A stretch of DNA of 64,000 bases from Planctomycetota bacterium (GTDB taxonomy: Bacteria; Planctomycetota; Phycisphaerae; Phycisphaerales; UBA1924): the NCBI GenBank assembly GCA_013285505.1, contig CP053450.1, positions 1,038,796 through 1,102,795 of the forward strand. The letters run 5' to 3'. Below the pieces are notes generated by a model. That model did no database searches and was not told the origin of the DNA. It saw only the letters and a program-made list of their open reading frames with translations. Positions 1 through 8,863 of this stretch are shown piece after piece. A program made the position numbers and the translations under genes. Position 1 is the stretch's first letter. The number at the start of each line of letters is the position of its first letter.

Positions 1-739
1 TCTGGCAGGGGCCCCGGGCCATACCGAGGAGATCACCGTGGAAGGCACGGCAAGCCTCTCGGTGACAACGCCTTGGGAGTGCTGCTCCTCTTTGGACTGC
101 CAGAACGGTCTGACCCTCGATCGTCTGCGGATCGAGTGCCCGCAGTTCGATCCGGCGCTCGGTGTGCTGACCGGTGTCCAGGTCGAGCTCGTGGCCTGTG
201 GCAACGGGGTGTTCACCTGGCAGAGCCCCGACGAGGGCTTTGGTGGGTACGCGACGAACATGACGTTCGACTATGTCCTCGACGGGCCCGGCATCAGCCC
301 CAACGTTGATCACGAGTTGGTGTTCCCGGACTGCGGTGGCAGCATCACGCCGAACACGCCCCAGGGGCAATGCACGTGGGGGAACCGCTGCCGCACCAGC
401 CCGGCGGCCGAGGTGTCGTCCGGCTCTTGGGGGGCTTACACGGGCAATGGAACCGTCACACTCACGGTCGACCCCGAGTTCTCGTACTTCCTCGCGGTGT
501 CGGGCGTGGAGATCTGCTATTTCTATGATGCGGTGTCCACGGTCACGGTTCGCGTCACGTACGGGTACGAAGTGTGTGAGGCGGACTTCAACGGTGACGG
601 CGTGGTGAACACCCAGGACGTGACCTCGTTCTTGAACGCCTTCGCTGCGGGCGATGAAGCCGCGGACTTCAATGGTGACGGTGTGATCACGACCCGAGAC
701 GTCTTGGCGTTCCTCAACGCGTGGAATCTCGGCTGCTAG
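1..739 (+). CDS. Secreted GC-type dockerin-domain protein, 5' end outside window
   Basis: The frame is open from the first bases of the window (codons begin at base 2), so the true start lies upstream and the GTG at 38 is probably internal. About 170 residues of beta-rich, Cys-containing sequence of unrecognised function precede a C-terminal dockerin-like pair of calcium-binding loops, ADFNGDGVVNTQDV and ADFNGDGVITTRDV, each followed by a short helix. The protein ends in NAWNLGC; this Gly-Cys terminus is typical of the GC-type dockerin proteins of Phycisphaerae. It is probably exported and surface-anchored. Its stop is followed by a strong hairpin shared with the convergent secretion operon. 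Substrate and enzymatic role, if any, cannot be read from this part. Confidence 0.8.
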   Translation, partial: LAGAPGHTEEITVEGTASLSVTTPWECCSSLDCQNGLTLDRLRIECPQFDPALGVLTGVQVELVACGNGVFTWQSPDEGFGGYATNMTFDYVLDGPGISPNVDHELVFPDCGGSITPNTPQGQCTWGNRCRTSPAAEVSSGSWGAYTGNGTVTLTVDPEFSYFLAVSGVEICYFYDAVSTVTVRVTYGYEVCEADFNGDGVVNTQDVTSFLNAFAAGDEAADFNGDGVITTRDVLAFLNAWNLGC

Positions 740-780
740 CGGACGGAGTGCCCGGGAGGTCATTGGTCGTGAACATGAAC

Positions 781-812
781 AGGCGGCCCCGCGTCACAAC
801 GCGGGGCCGCCT
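781..812. terminator. Bidirectional intrinsic terminator
   Basis: A perfect 12-bp GC-rich stem (781-792 with 801-812) has an 8-base loop and is followed on the plus strand by GAGCTTTT. It lies between the convergent stops of the dockerin gene (739) and the TPR lipoprotein gene (830), where a shared terminator is expected. Confidence 0.8.
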
Positions 813-829
813 GAGCTTTTGGCCTTGTG

Positions 830-1441
830 TCAATTGCTGGTGAGTCGCATCCGTGCCCACTCCCGCCATTCCTCGCTCTCACCCCGCAGCGCGATTTCGC
901 GGAGATTGCCAGCGACCTCCACATCCTCCGCGGCATTCGTGGCATCATGACGAAGCTGGCACCGCGTCATCGCCTGCACCGTCTGAATGTGCCCCGGGTA
1001 CACCTCGAGCGCCGACCGATACTCATCGATCGCGTCGTCGAAGCGCCCGACCCGCTCGAGCGTCATCGCGAGATTGAAGCGGGGGTCCGCGAGCCCGGGG
1101 AGAAGCTGGCGGGCCCATTCGAACTCTTGTGCGGCCGAGTACAATTCCCCCCGCGACAGGTGGATCACACCGAGGTTGTTGTGCGCCGGGCCGTGGAACA
1201 GATCGGCGGCCAACGCCTCACGCAGCAACCGCTCGGCCTTGTCAGGGTTGCTCTTGAGGACGGCCGCGGCCTCCTGGGTAAGGCGTTGGGCTTCCAGCGG
1301 GTTCCGGGGCGAGTCGGCCGACGCGGTATAGGGGCTGCGGCCGCTCGATGCGCAGCCCCATGCTGCTCCGAGCAGCAACGACAATGCCGCCGCTGCCCAC
1401 ATTGCGTTCCACGAGTGGGTCACGAATCCGTTGCGCTTCAT
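830..1441 (-). CDS. TPR-repeat lipoprotein, last gene of the type II secretion operon
   Basis: This 203-residue protein starts with a hydrophobic signal segment (about residues 13-29) ending in a Cys (AAWGC), which suggests a lipoprotein although the lipobox is imperfect. The mature part holds tetratricopeptide-like helices, for example GPAHNNLGVIHLSRGELYSA and the following DPRFNLAMTLERVGRFDDAI. The start ATG overlaps the gspM stop by four bases. It is probably a periplasmic or outer-membrane scaffold, in the way pilotin or TPR proteins accompany secretins. That role is inferred from its operon, not from a specific family match. Confidence 0.8.
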   Translation of the reverse strand: MKRNGFVTHSWNAMWAAAALSLLLGAAWGCASSGRSPYTASADSPRNPLEAQRLTQEAAAVLKSNPDKAERLLREALAADLFHGPAHNNLGVIHLSRGELYSAAQEFEWARQLLPGLADPRFNLAMTLERVGRFDDAIDEYRSALEVYPGHIQTVQAMTRCQLRHDATNAAEDVEVAGNLREIALRGESEEWREWARMRLTSN

Positions 1442-2002
1442 GGTGTCGGCTCCATCCCGGGATGCTCGCTCTCGGCTTGATTCTCTACGTACAGGGCGGA
1501 CGCGGTCAGTGTGGCACGGAACGTGCCGTCGGATGCCCCGCGGTTCGACGCGGGGGTCAGATCAACCCCGGTCACGGTCCAGAGCCTGTGCTCCCGCCGC
1601 CAGCGGTCGAGGAACGAGCCAAGCTCATCCAAAAGGATCGGGCTCAGGACCACCCGGAACGTCTGGACCCGGCGTGCGGATGTTCCGTCGCTGCCCGACA
1701 ACGCCCGATCGCCCGAGGGCGTGACCGACTCGACCCGGGTCGAGACCAGCCCGCACGCGGCGAGCGTCTCGTTCACGCGGCTGGAACGCGTCTCCCTGCG
1801 GCTGTGCGCCGAGGGCCACGGTCTGGGACCGCCCCCGGAGCTCGAGCACCCGCCCGGCCTCGATCCGGACCTGTTCGAGAGTCGATCGGGCCGAGTCGGC
1901 CAAGGATCGGGCTTCGCTCATGCGCGCCGCTCCCAGCGCGAGCATGAGCGCTGCCGCGGCGAGTGTGAGGGCGAGCACGATCACGGACCGCCTCGGTGTC
2001 AT
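1438..2002 (-). CDS. gspM: Type II secretion protein GspM-like, frameshifted
   Basis: The N-terminus (from 2002) has one transmembrane segment at about residues 7-25 (VIVLALTLAAAALMLALGAA) followed by a coiled coil, as in GspM. The C-terminal half, reading SRVNETLAACGLVSTRVESV and then a beta-rich ferredoxin-like segment, lies in a different frame. The span is 565 bases, one too many for an open frame, so a single-base deletion somewhere between about 1780 and 1850 would join the halves. It overlaps the gspL stop and the next start by four bases. Family assignment rests on the topology and on its place after gspL. The break is more likely a sequencing error than decay. Confidence 0.6.
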
Positions 2003-2870
2003 GGGCCGACCCCCGGCTCCATGCGGACCCGCACCGCGATGCCGTCGCGTTCACGGACGACGTTGGGCTGGCTCAGCGACCACCCGGGCGGGGCTCGCAG
2101 CTCGCGCTCGAACCGCTCGGCCGCCGCTTCGTCCGGCAGCCGGACACTGAGCGTGATCGCCGTGGACGAGGCGCTCAGCGAATCGGTGGTCAGATTCAGG
2201 TCGTTCGGCCAGGAAGCCAGCATCGCGGCGAGGGCGGGTGTGACCTCCATCGGACCGGACTCGGGAGAGGCGGTGCCGCGGGTGCGATCCAGCAGACGCA
2301 ACTCGGCGGTCAGCCGGGCGGAGGGGGAAGAGGGTTGTGCGATGGCGGAAGTACGGCGTCGTAGATCTCCGCGGTGGTCGACTCCAGGGCGCGGGTGTGC
2401 CCGAGCAGGCGCGCCGCTCGGCGCGACTGCCCGGCGAGGATCAGCCCGGTGCAGAGCAGCATCGCGCCGCAGGCGATGAGTGTGGTCCCGCGGCGATGGA
2501 CCCTGATCTGGCGCGGCTCGAACGTGCCGACGAGCAGGTTAAGCCGCGCCGGACCGATCGGCTCGTCGAGTGTCTCGCTGATGAACCCCGGCACCGCCTC
2601 AGGAGACAGGGTGAGCCATCCCTGCGCCGCGTGGCCGTGCAAGTCGTCGAGGTCGATCCCGCAGGCCAGAACCCGATCGATCCCGATCGGCGCATAGACC
2701 GCGTGGATTGTGTCCACGGCTACGGGGAGCACCGACTCGAACAGGTACCCGAGCTGCTCCGGTGTGCTACGGGCGCGCCGGGGGAGCGCCGAGGCGTCGA
2801 GCACGCCCCAGTAGAACCGGTCCGCCGGGAGTTCGAGACGCTTGCCCGCGTTCGGGGAAGAGGTACTCAT
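1999..2870 (-). CDS. gspL: Type II secretion inner-membrane platform protein GspL-like, frameshifted
   Basis: Residues 1 to about 125 form an actin-like cytoplasmic domain. A transmembrane segment follows (about 129-147, TTLIACGAMLLCTGLILAG), then a periplasmic ferredoxin-like domain containing ALAAMLASWPNDLNLTTDSL. The periplasmic part is in another frame. The span of 872 bases is one short of a multiple of three, and adding one C in the C5 run near 2326 gives NPLPPSARLTAELRLLDRTR, which joins the two parts cleanly. GspL links the GspE ATPase to the periplasmic apparatus with GspM. Start and stop both overlap neighbouring genes by four bases. Confidence 0.65.
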
Positions 2871-3386
2871 GGCCGCCCCCCCGAGTCGGTCTCGTCGCGC
2901 AGGGCCAGTGTCGTGGGCCGGCCGCCGACGTCGAGACGCACCGAGTCCGGATCCACCGAAGCAATGAGGACGCCGCCGATCTGCTCACCGGAAGCCACGA
3001 TGTGCAGTGTGTCGGTGTCGGGGTCGTAGAGCGCGGCCCGGAGGGTCCGTTCCCCGCCGTCTGTTGTGTCGTGCACGATGCCGATGAGCTGCAGCCTGGG
3101 GGGGAGGAGCGGCGGCCTGTCTGGGCTCGGAGGTGGCCTCTGGTGTTGACGGCGGGGGCTGAGGGTTCCACAGCCGCGCCGCGAACGCCGCGCGATCGAC
3201 GGGCGGCAGAGCGTCCTCGCCGGACGCACCGCCCGCGGGCCTCGGCAGCTCGACCTCAAGGTCAGGCACCGGGGAGAGAGGGGCCAGGGCCCAGGCCAGC
3301 GATGCGAGGACCGCGCAGCCGCCGAGTGCGAGGGTCATCCGCTGCCGTCTCCGCCAGACTCCGGTTGGATCACTCGGTGATGGCAA
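2867..3386 (-). CDS. GspC/PilP-like inner-membrane clamp protein, frameshifted
   Basis: The N-terminus (TTG at 3386) carries one transmembrane segment (LALGGCAVLASLAWALAPL) and a Pro-rich linker. The C-terminus reads RLQLIGIVHDTTDGGERTLR and then a small beta domain ending in VGGRPTTLAL, like the HR domain of GspC or PilP that touches the secretin. The halves are in different frames. The break falls exactly at a run of seven G (3098-3104), and removing one base gives PPPRLQLIGIV. The span of 520 bases has one base too many, in agreement. Its place between gspK and gspL fits a GspC-like role, though the position in the operon is unusual. PilP or GspN-like proteins are the alternatives. Confidence 0.55.
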
Positions 3387-4221
3387 GGCGTTGCACCCTC
3401 TCCCAGTTGCTGCCGGTGTCGGTGTAGACGCACCACCAGGACTCGATGACGTGGCCGCTCCGGCAGTCGATCCGGAACGCCCAGGCGGTGCTCATCGAGA
3501 CCGGGACGATCGACGGCCCTCCTCCGCCTGATCGTGGGGCCCGCGAAGCTCCGGGCGAGGCGGGCCGGCCCTGCGCTCTGGCGTCGGCGATGGCTTCGAT
3601 GCTGCCCAAATCGTCCGCGGCGTAGACCGCAACGATCAGATCGAGTGGCGCGGTGTTGACGTTCAGCACCGCGGGACGCCCCGGGCGCGCGGGGTTGTGG
3701 CTCGCCAGATGCTCGCCGAGTGCGCCAGTGTCATGCGTTCCCGCAGGCGGGAAGACCGGGACTTGGTCCCCCGCGACTGCAGCCAGCACATCGAGGCCAG
3801 GGTGTTCGAGCCAGTCTGGGCCCGCGGCGGTGAGTGCCCGGTGGACGCCGTTCGGCAGGAACGACGCGAGCCGACCGCCGTTCTCGGTGCTCGGCACCAT
3901 CCCGCACTGATCGAACGCGGTGATCGTGAGGCGGCAGGAATCGCCGCCCAGTTCGATCTCGTCGTCGAGCACGAGGAACCGCGGCGAGCCCGCGTCAGGC
4001 GGCAGCACCAGCCTGCCCGCGTGGCGGTGGAGCCAGTCGAGGATCGGCGCCTCGGACCCTTCGAGCAGACGACCGGTGTGCTGCTGGGAGGTTACGGTCT
4101 CGTGACGTTGCCGGGCGGTGGCCGCGACGCGGGCCAGCCCGGCAGCGGCGGTCACCGAGAGCACGAGCGCCACGAGGACGAGCAGCAGCGCGATCCCGCG
4201 TTGGCGAGCCGGAGGGTTCAA
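3370..4221 (-). CDS. gspK: Type II secretion minor pseudopilin GspK-like
   Basis: A TTG start at 4221 is chosen because it overlaps the gspJ stop as TTGA, matching every other junction here; an upstream ATG at 4248 is the alternative. The N-terminus RQRGIALLLVLVALVLSV is a pseudopilin signal and membrane helix. GspK lacks the Glu at +5 in many systems, and none is seen here. The conserved LNVNTAPLDLIVAVYAADDL motif of the GspK alpha domain lies in the C-terminal half. GspK caps the pseudopilus tip with GspI and GspJ. The frame is intact. Confidence 0.85.
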   Translation of the reverse strand: MNPPARQRGIALLLVLVALVLSVTAAAGLARVAATARQRHETVTSQQHTGRLLEGSEAPILDWLHRHAGRLVLPPDAGSPRFLVLDDEIELGGDSCRLTITAFDQCGMVPSTENGGRLASFLPNGVHRALTAAGPDWLEHPGLDVLAAVAGDQVPVFPPAGTHDTGALGEHLASHNPARPGRPAVLNVNTAPLDLIVAVYAADDLGSIEAIADARAQGRPASPGASRAPRSGGGGPSIVPVSMSTAWAFRIDCRSGHVIESWWCVYTDTGSNWERVQRLAITE

Positions 4222-4745
4222 CGCACGTCCTCCCGTGTCAGCCGCCACACACGCGAGAGGACCCGGCCGTTCTGGTGAGTGAGCCGCACGGTCATCACAT
4301 ACTCACGCGTCTCCAGCTCCTCGAACTCTGCCGCGAACGAACTGAGCTCGCCAAGCAGCGGGCGGACAGACAGGACGGCGTCGGCTTCATCGAGGTACTC
4401 GATGGTCAGCACCCGGTCCCGGAGCGAGAGCCGGGCTGTCGTGGACACCCGCGTGGGCCCGTCTGCAACCACCACGGTTCTGGCCCGGAGCAGAAGGTCC
4501 CCGTTCTCCGTGGCGATGCGCCACCGGTCGCGGTCATTCTGGCGGAGCTGGTGGTCCTCCAGCAGGAGCATCCCGCCGATCAAGTCAAGGATGTGGGAGG
4601 CCCCGGCCTCCCACACTGCCCGCGAGCCGTGCAGCGCCGAGGCCCGGACGGTGGAGGTCGTCCAAGACACACTCGCGACCGTGAGCGCCGAGAGCAGGGC
4701 AAGGGCGAGCAGCAACTCGACCAGTGTCATGGCGTGCCGCGTCAT
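4218..4745 (-). CDS. gspJ: Type II secretion pseudopilin GspJ-like
   Basis: This 175-residue protein begins MTRHAMTLVELLLALALLSA, a type IV prepilin-like signal with Glu at +5 followed by the hydrophobic helix. The rest is a beta-rich domain (TTARLSLRDRVLTIEYLDEA) ending in a VSGK-like strand pattern consistent with minor pseudopilin GspJ. It overlaps gspI upstream and gspK downstream by four bases each. Assignment as J rather than another minor pseudopilin rests on operon order H-I-J-K. Confidence 0.75.
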   Translation of the reverse strand: MTRHAMTLVELLLALALLSALTVASVSWTTSTVRASALHGSRAVWEAGASHILDLIGGMLLLEDHQLRQNDRDRWRIATENGDLLLRARTVVVADGPTRVSTTARLSLRDRVLTIEYLDEADAVLSVRPLLGELSSFAAEFEELETREYVMTVRLTHQNGRVLSRVWRLTREDVR

Positions 4746-5152
4746 GGAGAGTCATCCCCGTCAAGCAGCTGCGAGGGCACGCGCATCCACCGGAGGCACT
4801 CGGTGCCATCCACGCTGAACACCGCCCACGCGTGCGTGGACCGGTGTTCCTCGTCATCGGCCGTGACCGCTTGGCCCAGCCGCACCTCGGCACGGAAGAG
4901 ACGTTCATCGCTGGTCCATTCGACGTGATACCCGGCGGGCTGCCGCACGCACTCGGCGATGAATCCGGGCTTCTGTCGCAGGAGTTCGTCGACCGCGGTC
5001 TCAATCTCGGCGTGATCGACACCCACGACCGGTGATGCCGAGGCTCGGAGGTCCGCGCGAGCGCTGCGCAGGAACGGCATCCCCGCCGCCACGATCATCG
5101 TCAGCAGCACCGTGGCCGCGACCACCTCCAGCAGTGTGAACCCACGCCTCAT
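4742..5152 (-). CDS. gspI: Type II secretion pseudopilin GspI-like
   Basis: The ATG at 5152 is chosen because it gives a prepilin signal, MRRGFTLLEVVAATVLLTMI, and overlaps the gspH stop by four bases; a longer open frame upstream is spurious. The protein is 136 residues, with a short globular domain after the N-terminal helix, as expected for the minor pseudopilin GspI. The processing site is G/FTLLE. It would be processed by a prepilin peptidase, which is not encoded in this window. Confidence 0.75.
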   Translation of the reverse strand: MRRGFTLLEVVAATVLLTMIVAAGMPFLRSARADLRASASPVVGVDHAEIETAVDELLRQKPGFIAECVRQPAGYHVEWTSDERLFRAEVRLGQAVTADDEEHRSTHAWAVFSVDGTECLRWMRVPSQLLDGDDSP

Positions 5153-5590
5153 CGCTCGGACACCTCCCCATCGAACACGCACCCCGTCAGACCGGCGACG
5201 AGGGTCTCCGACCTCGCGCCGGACGTCCCGACCGAGAGGATGTAGTCGGGGCTGTGCCCGAGCCGGTCGACCCGGAGTTCCGGGATTGGATCGCGGGAGT
5301 CCGGCGTCAGCAGCGACCCGGTGACTCCGTCCGGCAACCACCGGTCAACGGCCGGCGATTCGCCGCCAGCGACGCGGACCACCACCCGGCCATCCGTGAT
5401 CACGAGCGTGGTCACCGATCCGCGTGCCGCGAGCAACCGAGCCCGTGCATCCGCGTCAAGCACGATCGATCGCGCGTCGTCCATTCGAGCCGACTCGACC
5501 GACGGCGAGACCCGCACCGCCACCGTCGCGGCGGTCAGCGCCCAGCAGCACGACAGCCGCCATGCACTCGAGCAGTGTGAACGCCCTCAT
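5149..5590 (-). CDS. gspH: Type II secretion pseudopilin GspH-like, frameshifted
   Basis: The ATG at 5590 begins MRAFTLLECMAAVVLL, a prepilin signal with Glu at +5. After LLG the frame moves: the rest, ATVAVRVSPSVESARMDDAR and onward, lies in the neighbouring frame. Removing one G from the GGG at about 5540-5542 gives VVLLALTAATVAVRVSP, an uninterrupted pseudopilin helix. The span of 442 bases has one base too many, in agreement. The result is about 146 residues, normal for GspH. Stop and start overlap gspI and gspG by four bases. Confidence 0.7.
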
Positions 5591-6069
5591 CGCGACCCCC
5601 GCAGGCTCACCGAAGAGAGGTCGGCGTTCTCGTCCTCGCCACCGGACCTTCCGTCCGCCCCGTAGGTCACGATCTCGTAGGGGTGGCCGTCGGGTCCGGG
5701 CGTGATGTAGAGGTACGGCCGGTCCCACGGATCCAACAGCGTGTCGTAGGGCAGGTAGAACGCGCTCGTCGGCGGGGCCTCGGCGAGCGCAGAGAGCCCG
5801 GTGTCGAGATCGGGCCACGCCCCTTGGTCCATGTAGTAGGTCTCCAGCCGCTGCACGACCTGGCCGATGCCCGTCTTGGCGAGTTCCTGCTTGCCCTTGC
5901 CGAACGCGCCGGAGAACCCGACCGCGAGCGTCGCGGCGAGCAAACCGAGGATGACCACCACGGCGAGCACTTCGACGAGTGTCATGCCGCGGCGAACCGC
6001 GGGGCGACTCGCGTCACGTCGGCAGTGGGGGGTGTGGCGGCGGGTGCCGTGGGTGGTCGCGGTACTCAT
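5587..6069 (-). CDS. gspG: Type II secretion major pseudopilin GspG
   Basis: This is the main pseudopilus subunit. The prepilin signal RRGMTLVEVLAVVVILGLLA sits at about residues 27-46, so a long leader precedes it. The C-terminus has the GspG hallmark DPWDRPYLYITPGPDGHPY followed by YGADGRSGGEDENADL, the calcium-binding loop region. The length of 160 residues is normal once the leader is allowed for. It starts with an ATG overlapping the gspF stop. The frame is intact. Confidence 0.92.
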   Translation of the reverse strand: MSTATTHGTRRHTPHCRRDASRPAVRRGMTLVEVLAVVVILGLLAATLAVGFSGAFGKGKQELAKTGIGQVVQRLETYYMDQGAWPDLDTGLSALAEAPPTSAFYLPYDTLLDPWDRPYLYITPGPDGHPYEIVTYGADGRSGGEDENADLSSVSLRGSR

Positions 6070-7328
6070 GCGATGATCTCCTGCAGCTTGATGATCGGCA
6101 GCACCGCGCCCATGACCACGACGCCGATCAGCGTGGCCAGAACCAGAATCACCGCGGGCTCGAGCATCGACGCGAGCCGGTCCACCGCGCGGGTTGCGGC
6201 CCGGTGGGCGCGATCGGCGAGCCGCTGCAGCACCTCGCTCAGCTCGCCCGCGTTCTCGCCGATCGAGATCAGCCGCCGGCACTCGGCGTCGAACCAGACG
6301 TGATCGGTGAGTGCGTCCGCGAGCGTCGAGCCGCGCTCGATGGAGTTTGCCGCGTTCTCCAGCTCCGTGCGGAGCGAGCCGCCAAACACCCCCGACACGG
6401 TCGGGCCCGTGATCCGCAGGGCCTCGACCAGCGGCACGCCCGTGCGGACCAGCTCGGCGAGGCTCGCCCAGGCGCGCGAGCAGCGCGCGGCGGACGAACG
6501 CCGGGAGGAGGGCACGGAGCCAGGTCGGGGCGTGCCATCCCCGCCGTCGCAGGCGTCCAACGCCAGCGATGCTCCCCGCTGCGGCCGCGGCCGCGCCAAG
6601 GAGCAGGAGCGGCCCATAGGCGAGCAGGCCGCGCCCGGTGGCGATGATCGCAAGGGTCAGCCCGGGCGGCGCAACCCCTTCGTCGCGGAGGATCCCGACC
6701 AACTCAGGAAGCGTCCGCACGCTCAGGAAGATCACCACGCCCACCCCGACGCACGAGACCACGGCGGGGTAGGTCAGGGCCCCGACGATCTTGGCCGACA
6801 ACGTCCCGGCGCGCTGGTGCCGCTCGGCGAGAGTCCGAAGCACATTCGGCAGCTCACCCGAAGCACGCGCCGCGCTGACCATCGCGATCTCCGCCCCGTC
6901 AAACCACCACGGGGCAACAGCCATCGCGTCGTCGAGCGTCTGGCCGTTGTTGAGTGACTCGCGGAGTTCGACGAGCATGGTCCTGGCGCGGCCCTTTGTG
7001 CGGCCCTGTGTCAGCGTAGAGACCGCCTCGACCACCGGAACACCGGCTTCCAGCATCGTGGCGATGCTGTCGAACAGTTCGGCCTTGGGGTCGGCGCGCC
7101 CGTGCGGGCTCGGCTCTGGAGCCAATGCACGAGCGGCCCGGCCCACCCCGCGGGCTTTGCACGCAGAGACCGTGCCCGCGCGGGCCTGGCCTCGATCACC
7201 TGCAGCCCGATGCGGCGGAGCGAGGCCCGCAGCGCGGCGGGAGAGTCCGCGGCGAGTTCACCCGCAAGCGGGCCGGCCGGCGTCTCGCTCGGCTGCAAGG
7301 GGACAGCTTTGTAGCGGTAGACCGTCAC
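6066..7328 (-). CDS. gspF: Type II secretion inner-membrane protein GspF, two compensating frameshifts
   Basis: A GTG start at 7328 overlaps the gspE stop. The protein begins MTVYRYKAVPLQ and contains two GspF repeats: ELFDSIATMLEAGVPVVEAV and, near the C-terminus, LAELVRTGVPLVEALRITG, with three membrane segments (last one AVILVLATLIGVVVMGAVLP). Three frames are needed. One G missing near 7100 restores SRARTGRADPKAELFD, and one extra base near 6480 restores continuity into LAELVRTG. The total of 1263 bases is a multiple of three, so the two shifts cancel. The product would be about 420 residues, normal for GspF. Confidence 0.8.
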
Positions 7329-8863
7329 GCAAGCCCCCCGACCACACGCTCTAGCTCGGCACGCGTGGTGAGGCGGGCCTCGACGAGCGAGGCGGCTTCC
7401 TGCTCCAGGCTGCGTACACCCTGAGCGCGTGCGTACTGCCGGATCGTGGCGGCAGACTCGCCCCCCGAGATGAGTTCTCGGAGCCCGTCATCGATGGTGA
7501 CCAGCTCGAAGATCGCCGTGCGGCCGCGGTACCCGGCGTGCAGGCACGCCTCGCAGCCGTTGCCATGGCACTCCTGGTGCACCAGCCGGAGCAGCCGCTG
7601 GGCGAGCACGGCCGAGACCGAGGACGCCACCAGGTACGGCTCGACACCGAGATCGAGCAGCCGCGTCACCGCAGAGGGGGCGTCGTTGGTGTGCAGCGTC
7701 GAGAACACCAGGTGCCCGGTCAGGCTGGCCTGGATCGCGATCCGGGCCGTCTCGGCGTCGCGCACTTCACCGACCATGATGACGTCCGGGTCCTGCCGCA
7801 GGATGTGGCGGAGCCCTCCGGCGAACGTGACGCCCTTCTTGGTGTTGACCTGCGACTGACTGATCGCGATCCCCGCCGTAGCGAGCTCGTACTCGATCGG
7901 GTCCTCGATGGTCATGATGTTGAGCCCACCGCCGGTGTGGTGCTTGGCTCCATCTGAGGAGTCAGGCTGATCGTCTCGTTCGCTGCGCGTCGCGAGCCAG
8001 CGCAGGGTCGTGTAGAGCGTCGTGGTCTTGCCCGAGCCGGTCGGGCCGGTGACCAGCACGATTCCGCTGGCCCGTCCGGCGGCCTGCAGGAACCGGGGTT
8101 CGACGGCGTCGGGCATGCCAAGGGATCTGAAGTCGTCGAGCCCGGGCCCGTGGCCGACATCCAGCAGCCGCACCACCGCCCTTTCGCCGTAGCTGGTCGG
8201 CAGTGTGCTGATCCGCAAGTCGATGGACCGGCCCGACCCGATCGCGACTGTGGCCCTGCCGTCCTGCGGGATCCGCCGCTCGGCGATGTCCATGCGGCCC
8301 ATGACCTTGATCCGGCTGACGATCGGGGCGGTGAGCTTGGGGGACACCTCACGGACGGTCTGCAGGACGCCGTCGAGGCGGTAGCGGACCAGGGTCCGAT
8401 CGGCGAGCGGCTGGACGTGGATGTCGCTGGCCCCGCGGCCGAGGGCTTCGAACACCATGGCGTCCACGAGCTTGACCACTGGGCCCTTGCCCTCGGTGGA
8501 GAGCAGGTCCCGGTCGGCGAGTTGCAGGAGTCGTTCGACGTCGGTGTCGTCCTCGGCCTGATCAGAGGCTGTCGTCTCGGTCTCGTGCCCTTGGGCCGAG
8601 GCGTATGCCGCGTCGACCCGCTCGGCGATGGCCTGTTCGTCACCGACGGTGGTCTCGACCGCGACCCCGAGCCGTACACCAACGTTGAAGACCGCGGCGG
8701 GGTCGGAACGATCCGCGATGAGGAGTTGCTCCACACCGCCCGATTGCCCCCCGCTCAGGATCAGGTGCTGCCTCGCGAAGTCCCTGGGAATGAGGCGAAG
8801 GAACGCCTCGCTCGGAGGCGAGAGGTCCGTCTGTACGGCGACAGCATCGTTTGCATCGCTCAC
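7325..8863 (-). CDS. gspE: Type II secretion ATPase GspE
   Basis: This hexameric ATPase powers pseudopilus assembly from the cytoplasmic side. The 512 residues include an N-terminal GspE-N domain, a Walker A motif GPTGSGKTTTLY at about residue 270, Asp/His boxes, Walker B-type DPDVIMVGEVRDAETA, and a zinc region with Cys in CHGNGCEACLHAGYRGRTA (three Cys seen, one fewer than the usual four). The GTG start overlaps the gspD stop, and the stop overlaps the gspF start. The frame is intact. Confidence 0.95.
   Translation of the reverse strand: MSDANDAVAVQTDLSPPSEAFLRLIPRDFARQHLILSGGQSGGVEQLLIADRSDPAAVFNVGVRLGVAVETTVGDEQAIAERVDAAYASAQGHETETTASDQAEDDTDVERLLQLADRDLLSTEGKGPVVKLVDAMVFEALGRGASDIHVQPLADRTLVRYRLDGVLQTVREVSPKLTAPIVSRIKVMGRMDIAERRIPQDGRATVAIGSGRSIDLRISTLPTSYGERAVVRLLDVGHGPGLDDFRSLGMPDAVEPRFLQAAGRASGIVLVTGPTGSGKTTTLYTTLRWLATRSERDDQPDSSDGAKHHTGGGLNIMTIEDPIEYELATAGIAISQSQVNTKKGVTFAGGLRHILRQDPDVIMVGEVRDAETARIAIQASLTGHLVFSTLHTNDAPSAVTRLLDLGVEPYLVASSVSAVLAQRLLRLVHQECHGNGCEACLHAGYRGRTAIFELVTIDDGLRELISGGESAATIRQYARAQGVRSLEQEAASLVEARLTTRAELERVVGGLA

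Noticed and set aside
5587..7146. Single GspF-GspG fusion protein (519 codons)
   Set aside because: The middle reads Arg/Gly-rich noise while the neighbouring frame carries the second GspF repeat; the open frame is an accident of two frameshifts.
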